Source: Hydrangea macrophylla (lineage: Eukaryota; Streptophyta; Magnoliopsida; Cornales; Hydrangeaceae). From it: a stretch of 64,000 bases of DNA. Location: NCBI GenBank assembly GCA_033977485.1, contig CM066983.1:107599580-107663579 (forward strand), given 5' to 3'. Below, piece by piece: positions 1-11,847 of this stretch (position 1 is its first letter; every line of letters starts with the position of its first letter). Below the pieces are notes generated by a model. The model was given only the letters and a program-made list of their open reading frames with translations, was not told the origin of the DNA and searched no databases. Made by a program: the position numbers and the translations under genes.

Positions 1-91
1 ACGGGAATCTATACGATTATGAGTTCTGAAGTCGAGCTCTCGATAGCTGCTAGACAGCTGGTAAAAAAAGCATCACCAGAGGGTGGTTACA

Positions 92-684
92 CTAAAAATC
101 AAAAGGCTGACTTTCGAGTACTAAAAAGGTATTCATCTTATTTGCACAATCCAACTTAGCACGATAATTCGTGAGCCAATCAAATCCTAAGATGACGTCA
201 AATTCCTTCATTGACAGGACAATTAGGTCTGTCGGAAGAATTCTATCCTTGAGGGTTAATGTACAGTCCTTGCACACTTTTCTTAATCTTACGGTTACTC
301 CCAAAGGTGATACCGCATTCAGGGCTACATCAAGCCCCTGGGGTACTAAACCCCAAAGTTTAACCATTCCGATAGCAATAAATGAATTCGAAGCACCTGT
401 ATCAAATAACACCTTAACTCGAGTGCTGAATAACGTAAGAGTACCTTCCATATTCTGTTACTCAGCTTCATCATATCCCGCATTCTCTAGGATGATTGCA
501 TTGAAATGAGCCTGTCCGACTTGGCCCTGAGTAACTGGTCCGTTATATGCCCTACGGGGACTCTACAGTCCTTGCTGATGTGGCCATGCTTGTTACAATT
601 ATAACAGAGAACGCCCAGCTGGTTGTAGTTCTTGGAACAACAATTACAGATCCTGAAACAACATTTAATTTTAAGGAACAACAT
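92..684 (-). pseudogene. Ty3/gypsy gag zinc knuckle and protease fragment
   Basis: Read on the minus strand, the end of gag (684 to 487) precedes a retropepsin-like protease (451 to 92). The gag part has a CCHC zinc knuckle, CYNCNKHGHISKDC, which binds packaged RNA in retroelements. The protease part has the catalytic motif VLFDTGASNSFIA and a later FDVILGFDWL block, as in plant chromovirus-type polyproteins. The two parts are in different frames, so at least one frameshift lies near 530. The gag side stops abruptly at about 685, where a tandem repeat begins. The protease side runs toward the window edge, and no reverse transcriptase is visible. It is a truncated, inactive remnant. Confidence 0.85.
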
Positions 685-1150
685 TTGATTTCATGGAACA
701 ACATTTGATAATCAGGGAACAACAATTGATTTAATGAAACAACATTTGATTTTCATGGAACAACAATTACAGATCATGAAATAGCATTTGATGGACATTT
801 GAACAACAATTTATTTCATGAAACAACATTTGATGATCATGGAACAACATCTAATTTTCATGAAACAACATTTGATGAAAACGAAACAACATTTGATTTT
901 CTTAGAGCAACAATTACTGATCATGGAACAACATTTGATTTCATGGAATAATGTTTGATTTCATGAACAACAATTACAGATTATGGAACAACATTTGATT
1001 TTCATTTGACAACATTTGATGATCATGGAATAACATTTGATTTTCATGGAATAACAATTACAGATCATGAAATAACATTTGATGGACATTGGAACAACAA
1101 TTGATTTTTATGGAACAACATTTGATGACCATGGAACAACATTTAATTAT
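685..1150. repeat. Degenerate ~21-bp tandem repeat, left block
   Basis: About 20 head-to-tail copies of an AT-rich unit built on GGAACAACAATT or GGAACAACATTTGAT, followed by ATCATG or TTTCATG. Copies differ by substitutions and small indels. Similar units resume at 2440-3270, so the array looks interrupted. Short ORFs across it only translate the repeat. Confidence 0.8.
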
Positions 1151-1154
1151 CATA

Positions 1155-1645
1155 AAATTGTAAAAATCTCCCCTTTGACCCACATAATCACTTAGCATGC
1201 TCACGTAATCACATAGACATGTTTTTCACAATTATTCACGAGCATAATTAATGGGCGTAAACTAACACATGAAATTGGCCCGGATCACAATATCACCTTT
1301 GATATTCAAAACATGGAAATTTCCTATAAACCTAAGTTAGGAATTCATACCTTAAGCTACGCTCCTTAATTTCGAGAGAAGTTCTAGGAGTCCAATACTA
1401 CGCCGAATATCCGATTATAAGTGAAATCTACGAGTTTTCACACGATTTTCAAGAAAAAAAACAAAATTCGGATTTTCGTAAAAGTTTGCCAAACAAGGCC
1501 TAACTACTATCAAAACGTAGGTCTTACCTCGAGGAGTCCGAAACACAAAGGTATGAATGTCCAAAATGATGCCAACAATGTCCAAAACACATCTTGTAAG
1601 GTCCAATTACTATTCATGCATACTAGCTTAAGGTCCAAATAGTTA
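1155..1645 (-). mobile_element. Ty3/gypsy LTR fragment
   Basis: This stretch aligns in the same orientation with the interior of the solo LTR at 50237-52342, roughly positions 51290-51690. Shared blocks include CCCCTTTGACCCA, TAATTAACACATGAA-like text, ATTCATACCT and a late CGAGGAGT block. Neither LTR terminus is present. It is bounded on the left by the tandem repeat and on the right by a copia-type LTR. Confidence 0.6.
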
Positions 1646-2440
1646 TGTTAGTCTTGAATTTCTTTAAGGCATTATTTATGTTTGTTTTGATGATGACAAA
1701 TCTATTGATAATATCATGTTCTTATTTGTTCTATTCTAAACTATTATCAAGTCATTTTCATTGTGCTATTCTATTGAATTATGCACTTAAATGTTCTAAC
1801 CTGGTTTGATTTCATGAGATAGCATATGGTGAAGCCCAAGAGTGATGGAGCTCAACAAGGATCAAGTTTGAAGACTTGAAGATCTTTCATCCTTAGTTGA
1901 AGTCTAGGATTTACATGTACAACATCTTGATCATCACTCATAAAGGGCTTAAAGGTTTAAAGTTGTTTTTAAAACATTTCAAAACAAGAAAACTATTTTT
2001 TACTAGAAAAACAGTTGACTGGATCGTTTCTCCAATCGACTGAACACTTCAGAGTTCAGTCGACCAAAGGTGAAACCAGTCGATTGATTTGTGTTCCAAA
2101 ACCATAGTTTCTGCTTCAGAGTTTCAGTCGACTGGACCCTTCTTTCAGTCGACTATTTTAATGGCGCACTTCATAATGTTTGAAATACAGTCGACTGGAT
2201 CATGACCTCAGTCGATTGGATTACTATGCTGAACAGCATAACGGCTAGTTTTCTGAAAGGCCTTTTATTTATCATTTTGCCATTAACGGCTATATTCTTT
2301 CAAGGCCTATAAATACATGTTTTCCCAAACCATTTGAGGTTGATCATTCCATTGGAGAACATTATTTTAATCACACAACCTCTCTCTCTCTATCTATCTA
2401 TATATATATATCCTATGCTGTGTTTGTTATGAAGGGGATA
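1646..2440 (+). mobile_element. Ty1/copia (Sirevirus-like) LTR fragment
   Basis: It begins with TGTTAGTC and soon has TGTTTTGATGATGACAAA, a sequence typical of the start of Sirevirus LTRs. A cluster of CAGTCGACTG palindromes (2012-2219) is followed by a TATA box in CCTATAAATAC near 2306. This order suggests a U3 promoter reading to the right. No 3' end, primer-binding site or coding region follows; the tandem repeat resumes instead. The class assignment rests on the opening motif and layout, so it is moderate. Confidence 0.5.
2012..2219. repeat. Cluster of CAGTCGACTG palindromes
   Basis: Eight perfect or near-perfect copies of CAGTCGACTG start near 2012, 2033, 2055, 2077, 2125, 2146, 2188 and 2209. 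They are separated by unrelated sequence of about 10-40 bp and lie just upstream of the TATA box of the enclosing LTR fragment. The same motif is clustered in an unrelated gypsy LTR at 50417-50710. Confidence 0.85.
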
Positions 2441-3270
2441 ATTTATAATAGTGAAACAACAGTTACAGACCTTGGAAGAAAAATTTCTAAGATGGAACAA
2501 TAATTACAGATCATGGAACAACAATTTCTAATAATGGAACATATGTTCATGGAACAACAATTATTGATTATGGAACAACAATTCATATCATGGAACAACA
2601 ATTTCTAATCATTGGAACAACGATTACTGATAATGGAACAACAATTTGTAATCCTGGAACAACCGTTCATGATAAAATAACAATTTCTAATAATGGAACA
2701 ACAATTATAGATCATAGAACAACAATTTGGGTAAGTTCTCGACAAGTCCTTTTTATTTACCTCTTTCTTAAATTATATGGAAGCATGAATATGTTGATAA
2801 AATTGGATTTCTGATAATGGAAGAACAGTAACTGATCATGGAATAATAATTTCTAATCATTGAACAATAATTTAAGTTCATGGAACAATAGTTATTGATC
2901 ATGGATCAACAATTCATGATTATGGAACAACAATTTACGATCATGGATCAAGAATTTTTTATAATGGAACAATAATTTTTAATCATAGAACAACAATTTG
3001 TGTTCATAGAACAACAATTACTAGTCATGGAACCACAATTTCTAATAATGGAACAATAATTTCTGATCATTGAACAACAATTACTAATCATGGAACTGTT
3101 ATTTGTGATAATGGAACAACAATTACTGATCATGGAACAATAATTTCAAATGGAAGAACAATTACTGATCAGGGAATAATAATTTGTGTTCATGGAACAA
3201 CAATTACTGAACAAGGAACAACAATTGTGTTCATGGAACAACAACTTCTAATCATAGAACAATTCATACC
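2440..3270. repeat. Degenerate ~21-bp tandem repeat, right block
   Basis: About 35 copies of a unit such as CATGGAACAACAATTTCTAA, alternating with an ACTGATCATGG form, so a two-unit period of about 42 bp is hinted. It belongs to the same family as the block at 685-1150. Between 2730 and 2815 the array is disturbed by non-repeat sequence. Confidence 0.8.
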
Positions 3271-3981
3271 ATACACATTAATTAAAGTGCTCCATATTAT
3301 AATATCTCTAACCCATCTTCTTCAATTTGTTCTACTAAAATAGAGACCCCCCAGTGATGTCTTGTTTGAGTGTAAGAAATGAAACACTTACAACTAGATC
3401 ATTTCTTGACGAAATAATGCAAGTCCTACATGAAAATTGATCCTCTCAACGAGCACTATCCATATAAATTGATTTGGTGTCCCAAGGTTTATTAAATAAC
3501 ACAAAATTTGGATAAAACTGCGAAGTGGGTCTATGGAAAAATTACAAATTCGTGATGATTGGCTAAGAATTTTGAAAAACTGTTCTTAAGGGGTATAAGG
3601 GAGCTAATACGGACCTTTTGACATAAGTTTCATGAGTTTTGGTGGTGGTCAAAAAATCAAGCTTTAATGGAAGCTTTAATGGCAGACGACCATGGCTAAG
3701 CTTAAGGTTCTGGTTTGTTTGCCTAACTGTCTATGTGTATACAAAAAATTACAAAAAGAGTAAAAATAGAAGGAGCTCACCTATGGGTTTAAGAGTCTCG
3801 GTTGACTCTCTCTCTCTCTCTCTCACTCTATGATTTTGCTTGTGTGTGTATAGACAAAGGGGTAAGGGTGATGTTATGTTGCAGTAGGGAGATTGTGGGA
3901 TGAGTCAGTGATGAGAAGGCTTGTGCCTAAAATGTGTTATGTTTGGTTTGATTGGGGTATAGATGAAATGAGAAATAGGAG

Positions 3982-3983
<2 letters not shown>
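3271..3983. other. Non-coding interval, nothing recognised
   Basis: No protein similarity is seen in any frame. The sequence is AT-rich with a short (TC)n tract near 3810. ORFs here are short and have no recognisable domain. Confidence 0.5.

Positions 3984-4037
<54 letters not shown>
3984..4037. repeat. (AG)27 microsatellite
   Basis: An uninterrupted AG dinucleotide tract of about 54 bp. Overlapping ORFs on both strands encode only Glu-Arg or Ser-Leu repeats and are not genes. Confidence 0.95.
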
Positions 4038-4040
<3 letters not shown>

Positions 4041-4130
4041 TAGAACAAAACAATTGTGGTTTTGTTCTCAATTGGACTTCTACACTGGATGGCTGAGAAG
4101 AGGGGCATCTTTCATCCAATGGCTAAGATT

Positions 4131-4521
4131 GGTTTGGGTGTATATACAACCAAACCGCTCAAACGGACCAAAGTGTGCGCCTACAATTGGTGATATGTAT
4201 CGTACATCACAAGTTACTACATTTTGGTATTAAAATTGATATCAATATTTGTAACTTGGTGTCGAATATTGTAACTTTGAAAATTAGTTTTCTTTAATTT
4301 AAAAAATTGATCACTTCACTTTTAGCAACTACTAAAAGTGCAAGTGCTGCACTTTAGAGATGGATATATTGTGTTTTAGCGATGAAATTTTATTGCTAAA
4401 AACTGGTCCATAAATAGACCAGTCCGTCAGAGAGCATGGCTTTGTATACAAGGGTGGACATAGGAGTTTTGTTCAGGGGGAGCAGAATTAAGCTTATACG
4501 GGGGTTCAGGAGCAGTGCCTC
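4131..4521. repeat. Duplicated HMA-gene promoter region, copy A part 1
   Basis: Positions 4190-4521 are colinear with the DNA upstream of the HMA gene (about 45060-45100 and 45350-45565). Shared landmarks are GAAAATTAGTTTTCTTT, AAAAGTGCAAGTG, TTGCACTTTAGAG-like text and AAGCTTATACGGGGGTTCAG. Copy B carries a SINE here that copy A lacks. Copy A is cut at 4521 by a solo LTR and continues at 7383. The adjacent left part (4131-4190) has no clear partner. Confidence 0.75.
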
Positions 4522-6728
4522 TGTAACACCCGGTACCCGGAGAACGGGTTAATTATTATATTAATATACATTAATTTGTATAATTAGTGTATATTATGGA
4601 GTAAGGGGAGGCTTGGACTCACCCGTATGAAAAGTGTTCCGAGAAGGACACCATTTGGGAAAAGTCCCCAGTGAGGTGGGACAGGTATTGGAATGGGACC
4701 CAGTGAAGGGCCGAATATTAGTATTTACATTTTATGTGATTAAATGCATTTATATGATTAAATGACTAATTGTTTAAATGCTTTCATAATATATGATAAT
4801 ATATGTGTTAGCAATTGGTATTAGTTTGGACATCCAAATAAGGGTATAAATGAAAAGATTTATAATTGGTAGGTGCTATAGCAACTTCACAAAATATTTG
4901 GGACTCACGTTGGGACCCATGGGAAACTTAGACAAATACTCATTAGATAAGTGAGTAGTTAATGGAATGTTTGGGGGATTTCATAATAAGAATTTAAGAA
5001 ATTCAGGGGGTGTAAGTGAAAATAAGGGAAATGAGATCAAGACACCTCATGCCTTTGCATGTGTAGGTGTCTTGATGAGAGGAAGACTCTCATTTTATAG
5101 AAATTAAAACAAAGAAAAGAGAGAGAGCTCGAGATAGAAAGACGGAACCGTCGCCGACGTCGTTTTCTGCCGTTTCGTCGCCGTCATTCGTCGAATTTAC
5201 GATCCGAGACCACTTTTGGATTCGTGGAGGTAAGAGGATCACATGCACGTAATTTGTTTTCATTTTTGGCAACGTTTTTCTGGCAACCGTTCTTGATAGA
5301 CGATATTTGTTGTATCAAAACTACGTAAGATTACTCTAGAACAAGAATTGGCTTTGGTTCTAGCTTGAATCGGGATTTTAGGAGCATAAAAATTTGAGGA
5401 GGTGAGTTTTCTAACCAAAAAGTGATTGTGGTTTAAGGTGTTCAATGTTTCTATATCTATTGAGTTGTGGAAATCATGCTTAGAAGTTATAAAATTATAA
5501 AATTGTGAATTACATATCAATTGTATGACAAGTTGCTATGATTACATGCTTACATGCTTATATGTTTATGTGGTATTCAATGAGCACTGGGTAAATGGTT
5601 CATCGTTGGGAGTAATAAGGGTGGTGAAGAGGAAGAATCCAAGAAATACGGAAGTCCAAGGAATAGAAGTGACCACGGGACCAGGGAGGTCTTCAAGTTT
5701 GAATGAATCATTGAACCGGTGACTCGGCGATTATGGATATAATTTATGTGTTAATTGTAGCATTGCACATGTTAAACATTCAATCATGTTTAGATTATTC
5801 ACTAAGCGTAATGCTTAAGAAAATCGTTTTCCTTTTCTGTTGTGGTAAATAACAACCACCGCAGGTACGGAGCAATATCCGGAGAGGAAGTAACGAGCTT
5901 GGGAATGGGGGAGAGATTTGGGTCTTGTAATTATGTTTATAACTTGTAATATGGTATAACTTGTGGGTTAGTATCCTTGACTTGTAGATTAAAGTCTTGA
6001 CTCGTGGTTGTATCCATGGAGTTAGTTTTGGAATCCTACGACTCATGTGGATAATGTACATTTGTAGAAACCATGTAATTCTCTATGTTAGTAGTTAGTT
6101 TGGGTAAGAAGTTGAAGGATTTGAAGGTTATCTTTGTAAGTTTAATGATTTTCTTGGGTTATAGTAAACCTTGTGAATTCCATGTATTTCTTGGGTTGTA
6201 ACTAGGTGCATGGATAAGTTGTGGTGTTGGACCTTTCCGGCGAGCCGGGTAAGCGTCGCAACTTCTTTGGATAAGTTCTTTTGTAGCTAAGTATTTTGGA
6301 TGATTTGTAAACATCTTTCGGAGAAGTTATGTAAATGATTGTTCTTGAAGTTAACTTGAATTTGATTACTTGCTTGACTCAATTAAAGTTGTATATACTT
6401 ATTTTGAATGGGGAAGTAAACTTGTATAGGTATTTGTTATGTTTACCAAAGGTTTACAAAGTTTGGAAGGGTGTTGGTTTGACTTGAATTCATTTTAACA
6501 AGCTGTAGGCAAAATGCTAAGTTTGGATGAAGATTATGTTTCAAAGAACTTGTTTTAATCTTCATGTGATGGTAATTATGATCTAAGAATGTTTAGAGAT
6601 GCTTTTGAATGTTGGTATCAAGGTTTTGGAAAGTGTTTTCTAGGTCCTAAATGGTGTAGTATGATTTTAGAAAAGTTTGAACTTGAAAACAGGGTAGTTA
6701 CTGCTAAAAAAATGACTTCTGCAGAAAT

Positions 6729-6832
6729 CGGATCGATCCGGGCCTTGAGTGGATCGATCCGGAGTATCTGGAGGAACCAGAGTGGTCATTATGTCAAAAC
6801 CAGATCGATCTGTTTTTGGGCGGTTCGATCCG
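6729..6832. repeat. Cluster of CGGATCGATCCG palindromes
   Basis: Four copies: CGGATCGATCCG (6729), GGATCGATCCGG (6751), CAGATCGATCTG (6801) and CGGTTCGATCCG (6821). Where one arm changes, the other sometimes changes to match, as in the third copy. The same motif is clustered in an Athila-like LTR at 58273-58522. Confidence 0.8.
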
Positions 6833-7078
6833 CTGGTTCAGTTTTAGCTCCGACGGCTTTTACAGAAACTGACATAACTCTCTCTAAAAAACTCCTCGGA
6901 TTCGCGCTCCATTTTTTGCGTTGGAATCGAGACTCAAAGACCTATCTTTTGGTGTAAAATTTGCTATACCTTTTTTAATTACCATTTTACCCTTGGAGGC
7001 TATTTTGTAACAATAGAGTTGTTTTATGTTGATTAACACATGTGTTTCCTAGTAATTCGCATGTTTCTTTGCAATTTA

Positions 7079-7311
7079 GGTTGTGCTTGGATCATGGATT
7101 TCGTGAGGGAAAAGAAAAGTGAAGGGAAAAGGAAAGAAAAGCGGAAGGAAATGGAGGGATACAAAATCCTTGCTCTTGTTTGGTTGTGTGGGAAAGCAAA
7201 AGGAAATCTTTTCTTTTCTCCCTAAGAATCCACAATAACCAAACAAGGGATACTGAATCCCTCACCAAATCTTTTCTTTTCCCTCACAAAATCCATGATC
7301 CAAACACAGCC
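7079..7311. mobile_element. Tourist-like (PIF/Harbinger) MITE
   Basis: A 233-bp element with inverted termini GGTTGTGCTTGGATCATGG and GGCTGTGTTTGGATCATGG (right end read on the minus strand). It is flanked by TTA at 7076-7078 and 7312-7314. The GGnnnTGnTTGG terminus and TTA duplication are typical of Tourist MITEs, which are moved by PIF/Harbinger transposases. It has no coding capacity. It inserted into the solo LTR at 4522-7382. Confidence 0.85.
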
Positions 7312-7382
7312 TTAATGTAATTGGGTGCTTGTAGCATTGTTACACGTATCCTAATCTGCACGAGGCGGGTTGGGGTGTGACA

Positions 7383-7584
7383 GCCTTCGACCCAATTTTT
7401 GTAGCTTAAAAGGGACAAACTACATTTTTTAAGCTTAAGAGGGTCAAATTAGAAACTTAAGGGGCAAAAATGAATAAAGTAAGGTAAAATAATTATTTTA
7501 AAAAATTGAGGGGGCAATTAAGGGGCGAAAATGAATAAAGTATGAAATATGTAAGGTAAAATAATTATTTTGAAAGGCTGAGGG
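7383..7584. repeat. Duplicated HMA-gene promoter region, copy A part 2
   Basis: Colinear with about 45572-45720 of copy B: shared blocks include CCCAATTTTT, TAGCTTAAAAG, AAACTTAAGGGGCAAAAA and ATAATTATTTT. The AAGGTAAAATAATTATTTT block occurs twice within it. It ends at the GAGGG target site of the large nested element. Confidence 0.75.
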
Positions 7585-9689
7585 TGTAATACCCATGCTC
7601 GGAAAATGGAAGTAACATTTAATTTACGTACATTAATTAGTATATTTAATTGCATGTGATGATTTGGGTAAGTTCCAGTTAAGCCGATGTGATAAGTGCT
7701 TGATAAAGGGCACAGTTGGATAAATGTGAAATGGGACCCATGGGAGGTCCAGATTGAATAAATTGCATTTAGTTGCATTTATGTGATTAAATGGTAGACA
7801 TGTAAATGTAAATGTATACATTATAATACATGTTGATGCCATATGATTATTTAATTGATAAAATGTTATATGTTTTAATATTTTATTATTGTTCAAGATT
7901 ATTTATGGGACCAGTTTGGGTATCCTTGTGAGGGCGTAATTGGGCACGTGGCATAATTAGTAGGTTAATTAGCAACTTCATAAAATATCTGGGACCACGT
8001 TTAGGATCCATACGTGATATAGACTTAACCCATTTAGGTATTGGGTAGTTTGTATAATTATTAGAGGGGTTTCATAATAAGGTTTTAGAACTTGTGGGGG
8101 TGTAAAAAGAAATAAGGCAAAAATGGTTACGAGGTGACACGTCACCCTCATGACTCATTAAAAAAAGAAAAAAAAAAAAAAGAAAAGAAAAATAAAACGT
8201 GAGTGTGTGCACTTTGTGTAAGGCGGCGGCGGTAGAGCTTATATATATCTATATGTTTAGTTAATCAAAACAAAAAATAAAGAAAAAACAAAAATAAAGA
8301 GAGAAGAATAGTTTCGAGAGAGAGTGGAAAGAGGAAGGTAAGGGCTCGACTTCCCAATGCCATAAGCTTCGCCATATGTTGCCCAAATTGCGATATGAGG
8401 TCATATTTGGACTCGTGGAGGTAAGTCTAATCTTATGGTATAATTAATTTGGGTTTAATCGATAGATTTTTTGTGACCCAAATGAGTTGGTAATATTTAG
8501 TTTACGAAAATTGTGTAGGATTAACTGCAGGTTCATATTTAGGCTGGATCTAAGAAAATTCGAGTTTTTTTCGACTTATTCAATTACTCGAATAGGTGAG
8601 TGATATTAATTATGATATATGGATGATTCCATGTTTGGGTTCATTTGCGATGTAAAAGCATGTTAATTATAGCTTAATAAAGCTTATTAGTTTATTATTG
8701 GACAAAATTCATATGATTAAATTAGGCCCAATTTGATTGTGAAAGCACGGTGTAATGTTTATATGAGCATGTTGAGTTGCTTATTTGGGTCAATGGAATT
8801 CCTAGTTCTATACCACCATGAGGTAATCTAGGTGGTGACGACCACGGCCGCCAGAGGCCTATGGGACCGCACGTGAGGCGTGGGTCATGACTAGGTCACG
8901 TGGGCTTAGGGAATGGAGCCACGGACTAGTTGGTAGTGGTGGAAGTGAACTAGTAATTTTCGGAGACTATAATTGGTTGTAATCAAATAAAATTGAGCAT
9001 GTTTATTATCCATATGCATAATTGGTGTTATTCACAAGCATATAGCTTATATATTGTAGTGGTTATTGAATAACCATCGTAGGTGTTCAAGGTGGAGCTC
9101 AGAAGTAAAGGAATGGACTTGGAGAGTATTTGTGGGCGTGAGATTGTAAATAAATTCTGGTTTAATAGACTTATGTTTAATAAGTAAATTAGTAGAATAT
9201 TGTAATCAGTTATTTATTTGGGTTTGTGTAGTAAAAGGAAAACAGCTTAAATTCTTGTAATATGGGGGACGTGATGTATTGGTTGATTTGGGATTATGGT
9301 GGTATTTTTGTACCTTGTATAGTTGGATCGGGGCGACGAACTTGGAGTTTCTACTCATTGAGTTCGACATTAATTAAATATAAATAATATTTTCCTAAAG
9401 TATTTTAAAGCTGTGTTAAGAACTCATGAAGGTCGGGGTTATGACCTGAAAGTGTTTTTAAATGTTTTCGAAATGTATACAATATTTTAAAATGTTACTT
9501 TTGAAAACGGATTTTGTTAGGATAAATTTAGGTGTGTGTGTGTGTTCAAACTTTTGGAAAAAAATAATGTATCGAGTTCATTGGTCAAAACTTTTACTAT
9601 GGTGATTTTCGGAACTTTAATGACTTGGGACGAGCCTTGGTGGCGTGCCACGTATCCTAGATTTACATGTGTGGATCCGGGGCGTGACA
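7585..9689 (+). repeat. Element 1, 5' LTR
   Basis: Begins TGTAATACCC and ends GGGGCGTGACA. It is 2105 bp, versus 2114 bp for the partner at 34347-36460, and colinear with it throughout. The LTR at 50237-52342 is related but reversed and much diverged. Two short minus-strand ORFs here (7518-7896) are chance readings. Confidence 0.93.
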
Positions 9690-9694
9690 TTTAG

Positions 9695-9711
9695 TGGTAT
9701 CAGAGTTATAG
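9695..9711 (+). promoter_or_regulatory. Element 1 primer-binding site (tRNA-iMet type)
   Basis: TGGTATCAGAGTTATAG begins five bases after the 5' LTR. TGGTATCAGAGC is complementary to the 3' end of plant initiator tRNA-Met; the first eleven bases match. Minus-strand DNA synthesis would start here. Confidence 0.9.
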
Positions 9712-11847
9712 GTTAGAGCCTTTGGGGACGAGAGACGAATACGACGTGTAAGTTGAATAAAATGACGCGTAGTTGCATGAGCATGCATACACGTTTAAAT
9801 TAGCATTCTTTAACTGTTGTTGAGCATGCCTGTCACGTTACGTGTATTCTACATATTATAATATGTGGAGAGATGATTGAAATCTTTACTGTGATAAAAT
9901 GGAGCATAAAGGGAATTGTTTTTCCCATATGTTGAATTGATTGAGTTGGAAATGGGGGATTGAGAATTTAGTAAGAAAAATCCGAGTTTGAGAATATTAG
10001 TGGAATTTGGGTTTAGAAATCAAGAGTTGAGTTAGTCATCCTGAAATGATTTGATTGGTATTATATTATCAAGGGTATTGACTTGACGAAAGATTATTGA
10101 GTATTGGGTTATGATTGTGGGTGCGGATTTCTTTCCGAATATTATCGGATATTGTTATTTGTGAAGATTATTTCTTATTTTCTATCAAGAAATGGGTATC
10201 TGGATTTCTTTATTTACGGTGGGTCTTCTAATATTCAAATATTATAGTTTGGGAAATTCTGGATTCCTTATGATTTATATGGGCCTCTTGAGCAGATATG
10301 GTATTATTGTTATATTTTATTTCTCTATTTATTCGGTAATGATTTTTTGGGGGGGTATTTATTGAGCTTCTTATATATTCTCCTGGGACTGAGGGTGAAA
10401 GATTGAGTTTGTCGAGGTAATGAGATATTTGGGGATTTATGCAGTCGCTTGAGATATCTTGGGTTGTTGAGGAATCTCTCAACTCTATATTTGGGTTATA
10501 TTGGATTGTTGAGCAATCTCTCAACTCTATTTGGGTTATATCGGCTTGTTGAGTAATCTCTCAACATAAATTTATTTATTTCTATTTCTTGGGATGCCTC
10601 TCTTATTATCGATTAATGATTGGTTCTCCAATGTGTCAGTTTGAATAATAGATTTGGGGTTAACTCAGAGTAACAGACTTTCCTATCGTGCTCCTAACAA
10701 CTTGGTATCACTACGGTTATAAAATCATTCTTTTCTGATTAAAAATATGGTTGATTGTGATCAAGACTAAGTAGTTGTGTCGTACGAATAACTTATTGGG
10801 TTGACTGGTTATACGGGGTATCGAAATTTTCTATCAGAGATTTGAATTTGGAAATGGGTTTACAAGTTTAATAAGCAGTATTCTCTTGGATATCCAAACT
10901 ACTCCAAGATCCGTTCAACCACCATGTGTATTAGGTAATAGTGTTCTTATTATTTATTTGTACTTCGTATGTAAGTAATCGAGATCTGACTATTGCATCG
11001 CACTATAGCAATTGTCAATATCCTAGCATATCACTGGAAACTTTCAGACTTTAGATTTAGCTACTAATAATCTATTAGAAATTTCTAGGATATTTGAATG
11101 ACGTTAAGTGAGTTTACATATGTTTAAATGAATAGAAAATATTTTGAAATAATCTTTTGTGAAAAAAAAAACTGATTTATTGTGAATCAGGAAGTGTTTA
11201 AAAATATTTTGATAAAATGAAGTTGTTAGATTTGACCCAAATTGGGTAGAAGGGGAAAACAAATGAAAAGAATTTTAATCAAATGTGGGTATTTCAATTG
11301 TTGTTTAAAGTTGTTATTAATGAAAGATATTTTGATTATATGATAGTTGTGTAAACGTTTTTATTTTCTGGAGAGAGGATTTAAATGAAGGCTATTGGGC
11401 TAGAAGCTCAGCTGAGTACACTACCTTTACCTTGGTTTTAAATTGGAATATGATATTTTCAAATGAATTCCAAATGACTTTAGTAAGAAAAGGGTCTGGA
11501 AGTAACTTGTGATATTCTACGTACTACTCTGAATATTGTTTGTTGTGGATACATGCTAAGGAGTATCAAGTTATTTCTTGGGAACTGAGTTAGGATATTC
11601 CTAGCTATTAAGTGAGTTTGATAGGGTAATGAAGCACTTTATTTTAAAGACATGTTCGGGATATCTTCAAGTAAATATTGAGTCACAATAACTGATGGGT
11701 ATTGTTTTCTCCGAGCGTATGATTGTGTAGAATTCTTACATTGTAAACAGACATGGTAGTTTATCGCTTGTTGCTGAGATTACAGTCGGAGATCAACGAG
11801 TTATCTTGTTTCCATACAATTGACGTCTTTAAAAGGGCATTGCACAC
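9712..11847 (+). other. Element 1 internal region, decayed beyond recognition
   Basis: By position this should hold gag and protease. I cannot recognise a zinc knuckle or an Asp-Thr-Gly motif in any frame, and stops are frequent. A small tandem repeat lies at 10464-10565. The 98-codon minus-strand ORF at 10228-10524 is a chance reading. Confidence 0.6.
10464..10565. repeat. ~41-bp tandem repeat with TTGTTGAG core
   Basis: Two full copies and one partial copy of a unit starting TTGTTGAGnAATCTCTCAAC, itself an imperfect palindrome (GTTGAG/CTCAAC), followed by a TTTGGGTTATAT block. Confidence 0.75.

Larger units (their letters stand above)
4522..7382 (+). mobile_element. Ty3/gypsy solo LTR with imperfect 5-bp TSD
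   Basis: It starts TGTAACACCCGGTACCCGG and ends GGGGTGTGACA. The flanks are GCCTC (4517-4521) and GCCTT (7383-7387), a target-site duplication with one mismatch. Removing the element and one flank rejoins the duplicated host sequence that is intact near 45570. No primer-binding site, internal domain or second LTR exists, so this is a solo LTR left by LTR-LTR recombination. A Tourist-like MITE (7079-7311) is nested inside, giving an original length of about 2.6 kb. Termini resemble those of the LTRs at 7585 and 34347. Confidence 0.85.

Noticed and set aside
685..3270. Regular short repeats that could suggest a CRISPR-like array
   Set aside because: Units are contiguous with no unique spacers, are degenerate, and lie in plant TE DNA without cas genes.
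3893..4119. ORFs across the (AG)n tract
   Set aside because: Composed of simple repeat translation; no flanking domain.
9712..11847. Search for a second gag zinc knuckle in element 1
   Set aside because: No CCHC pattern could be supported in any frame, so none is annotated.
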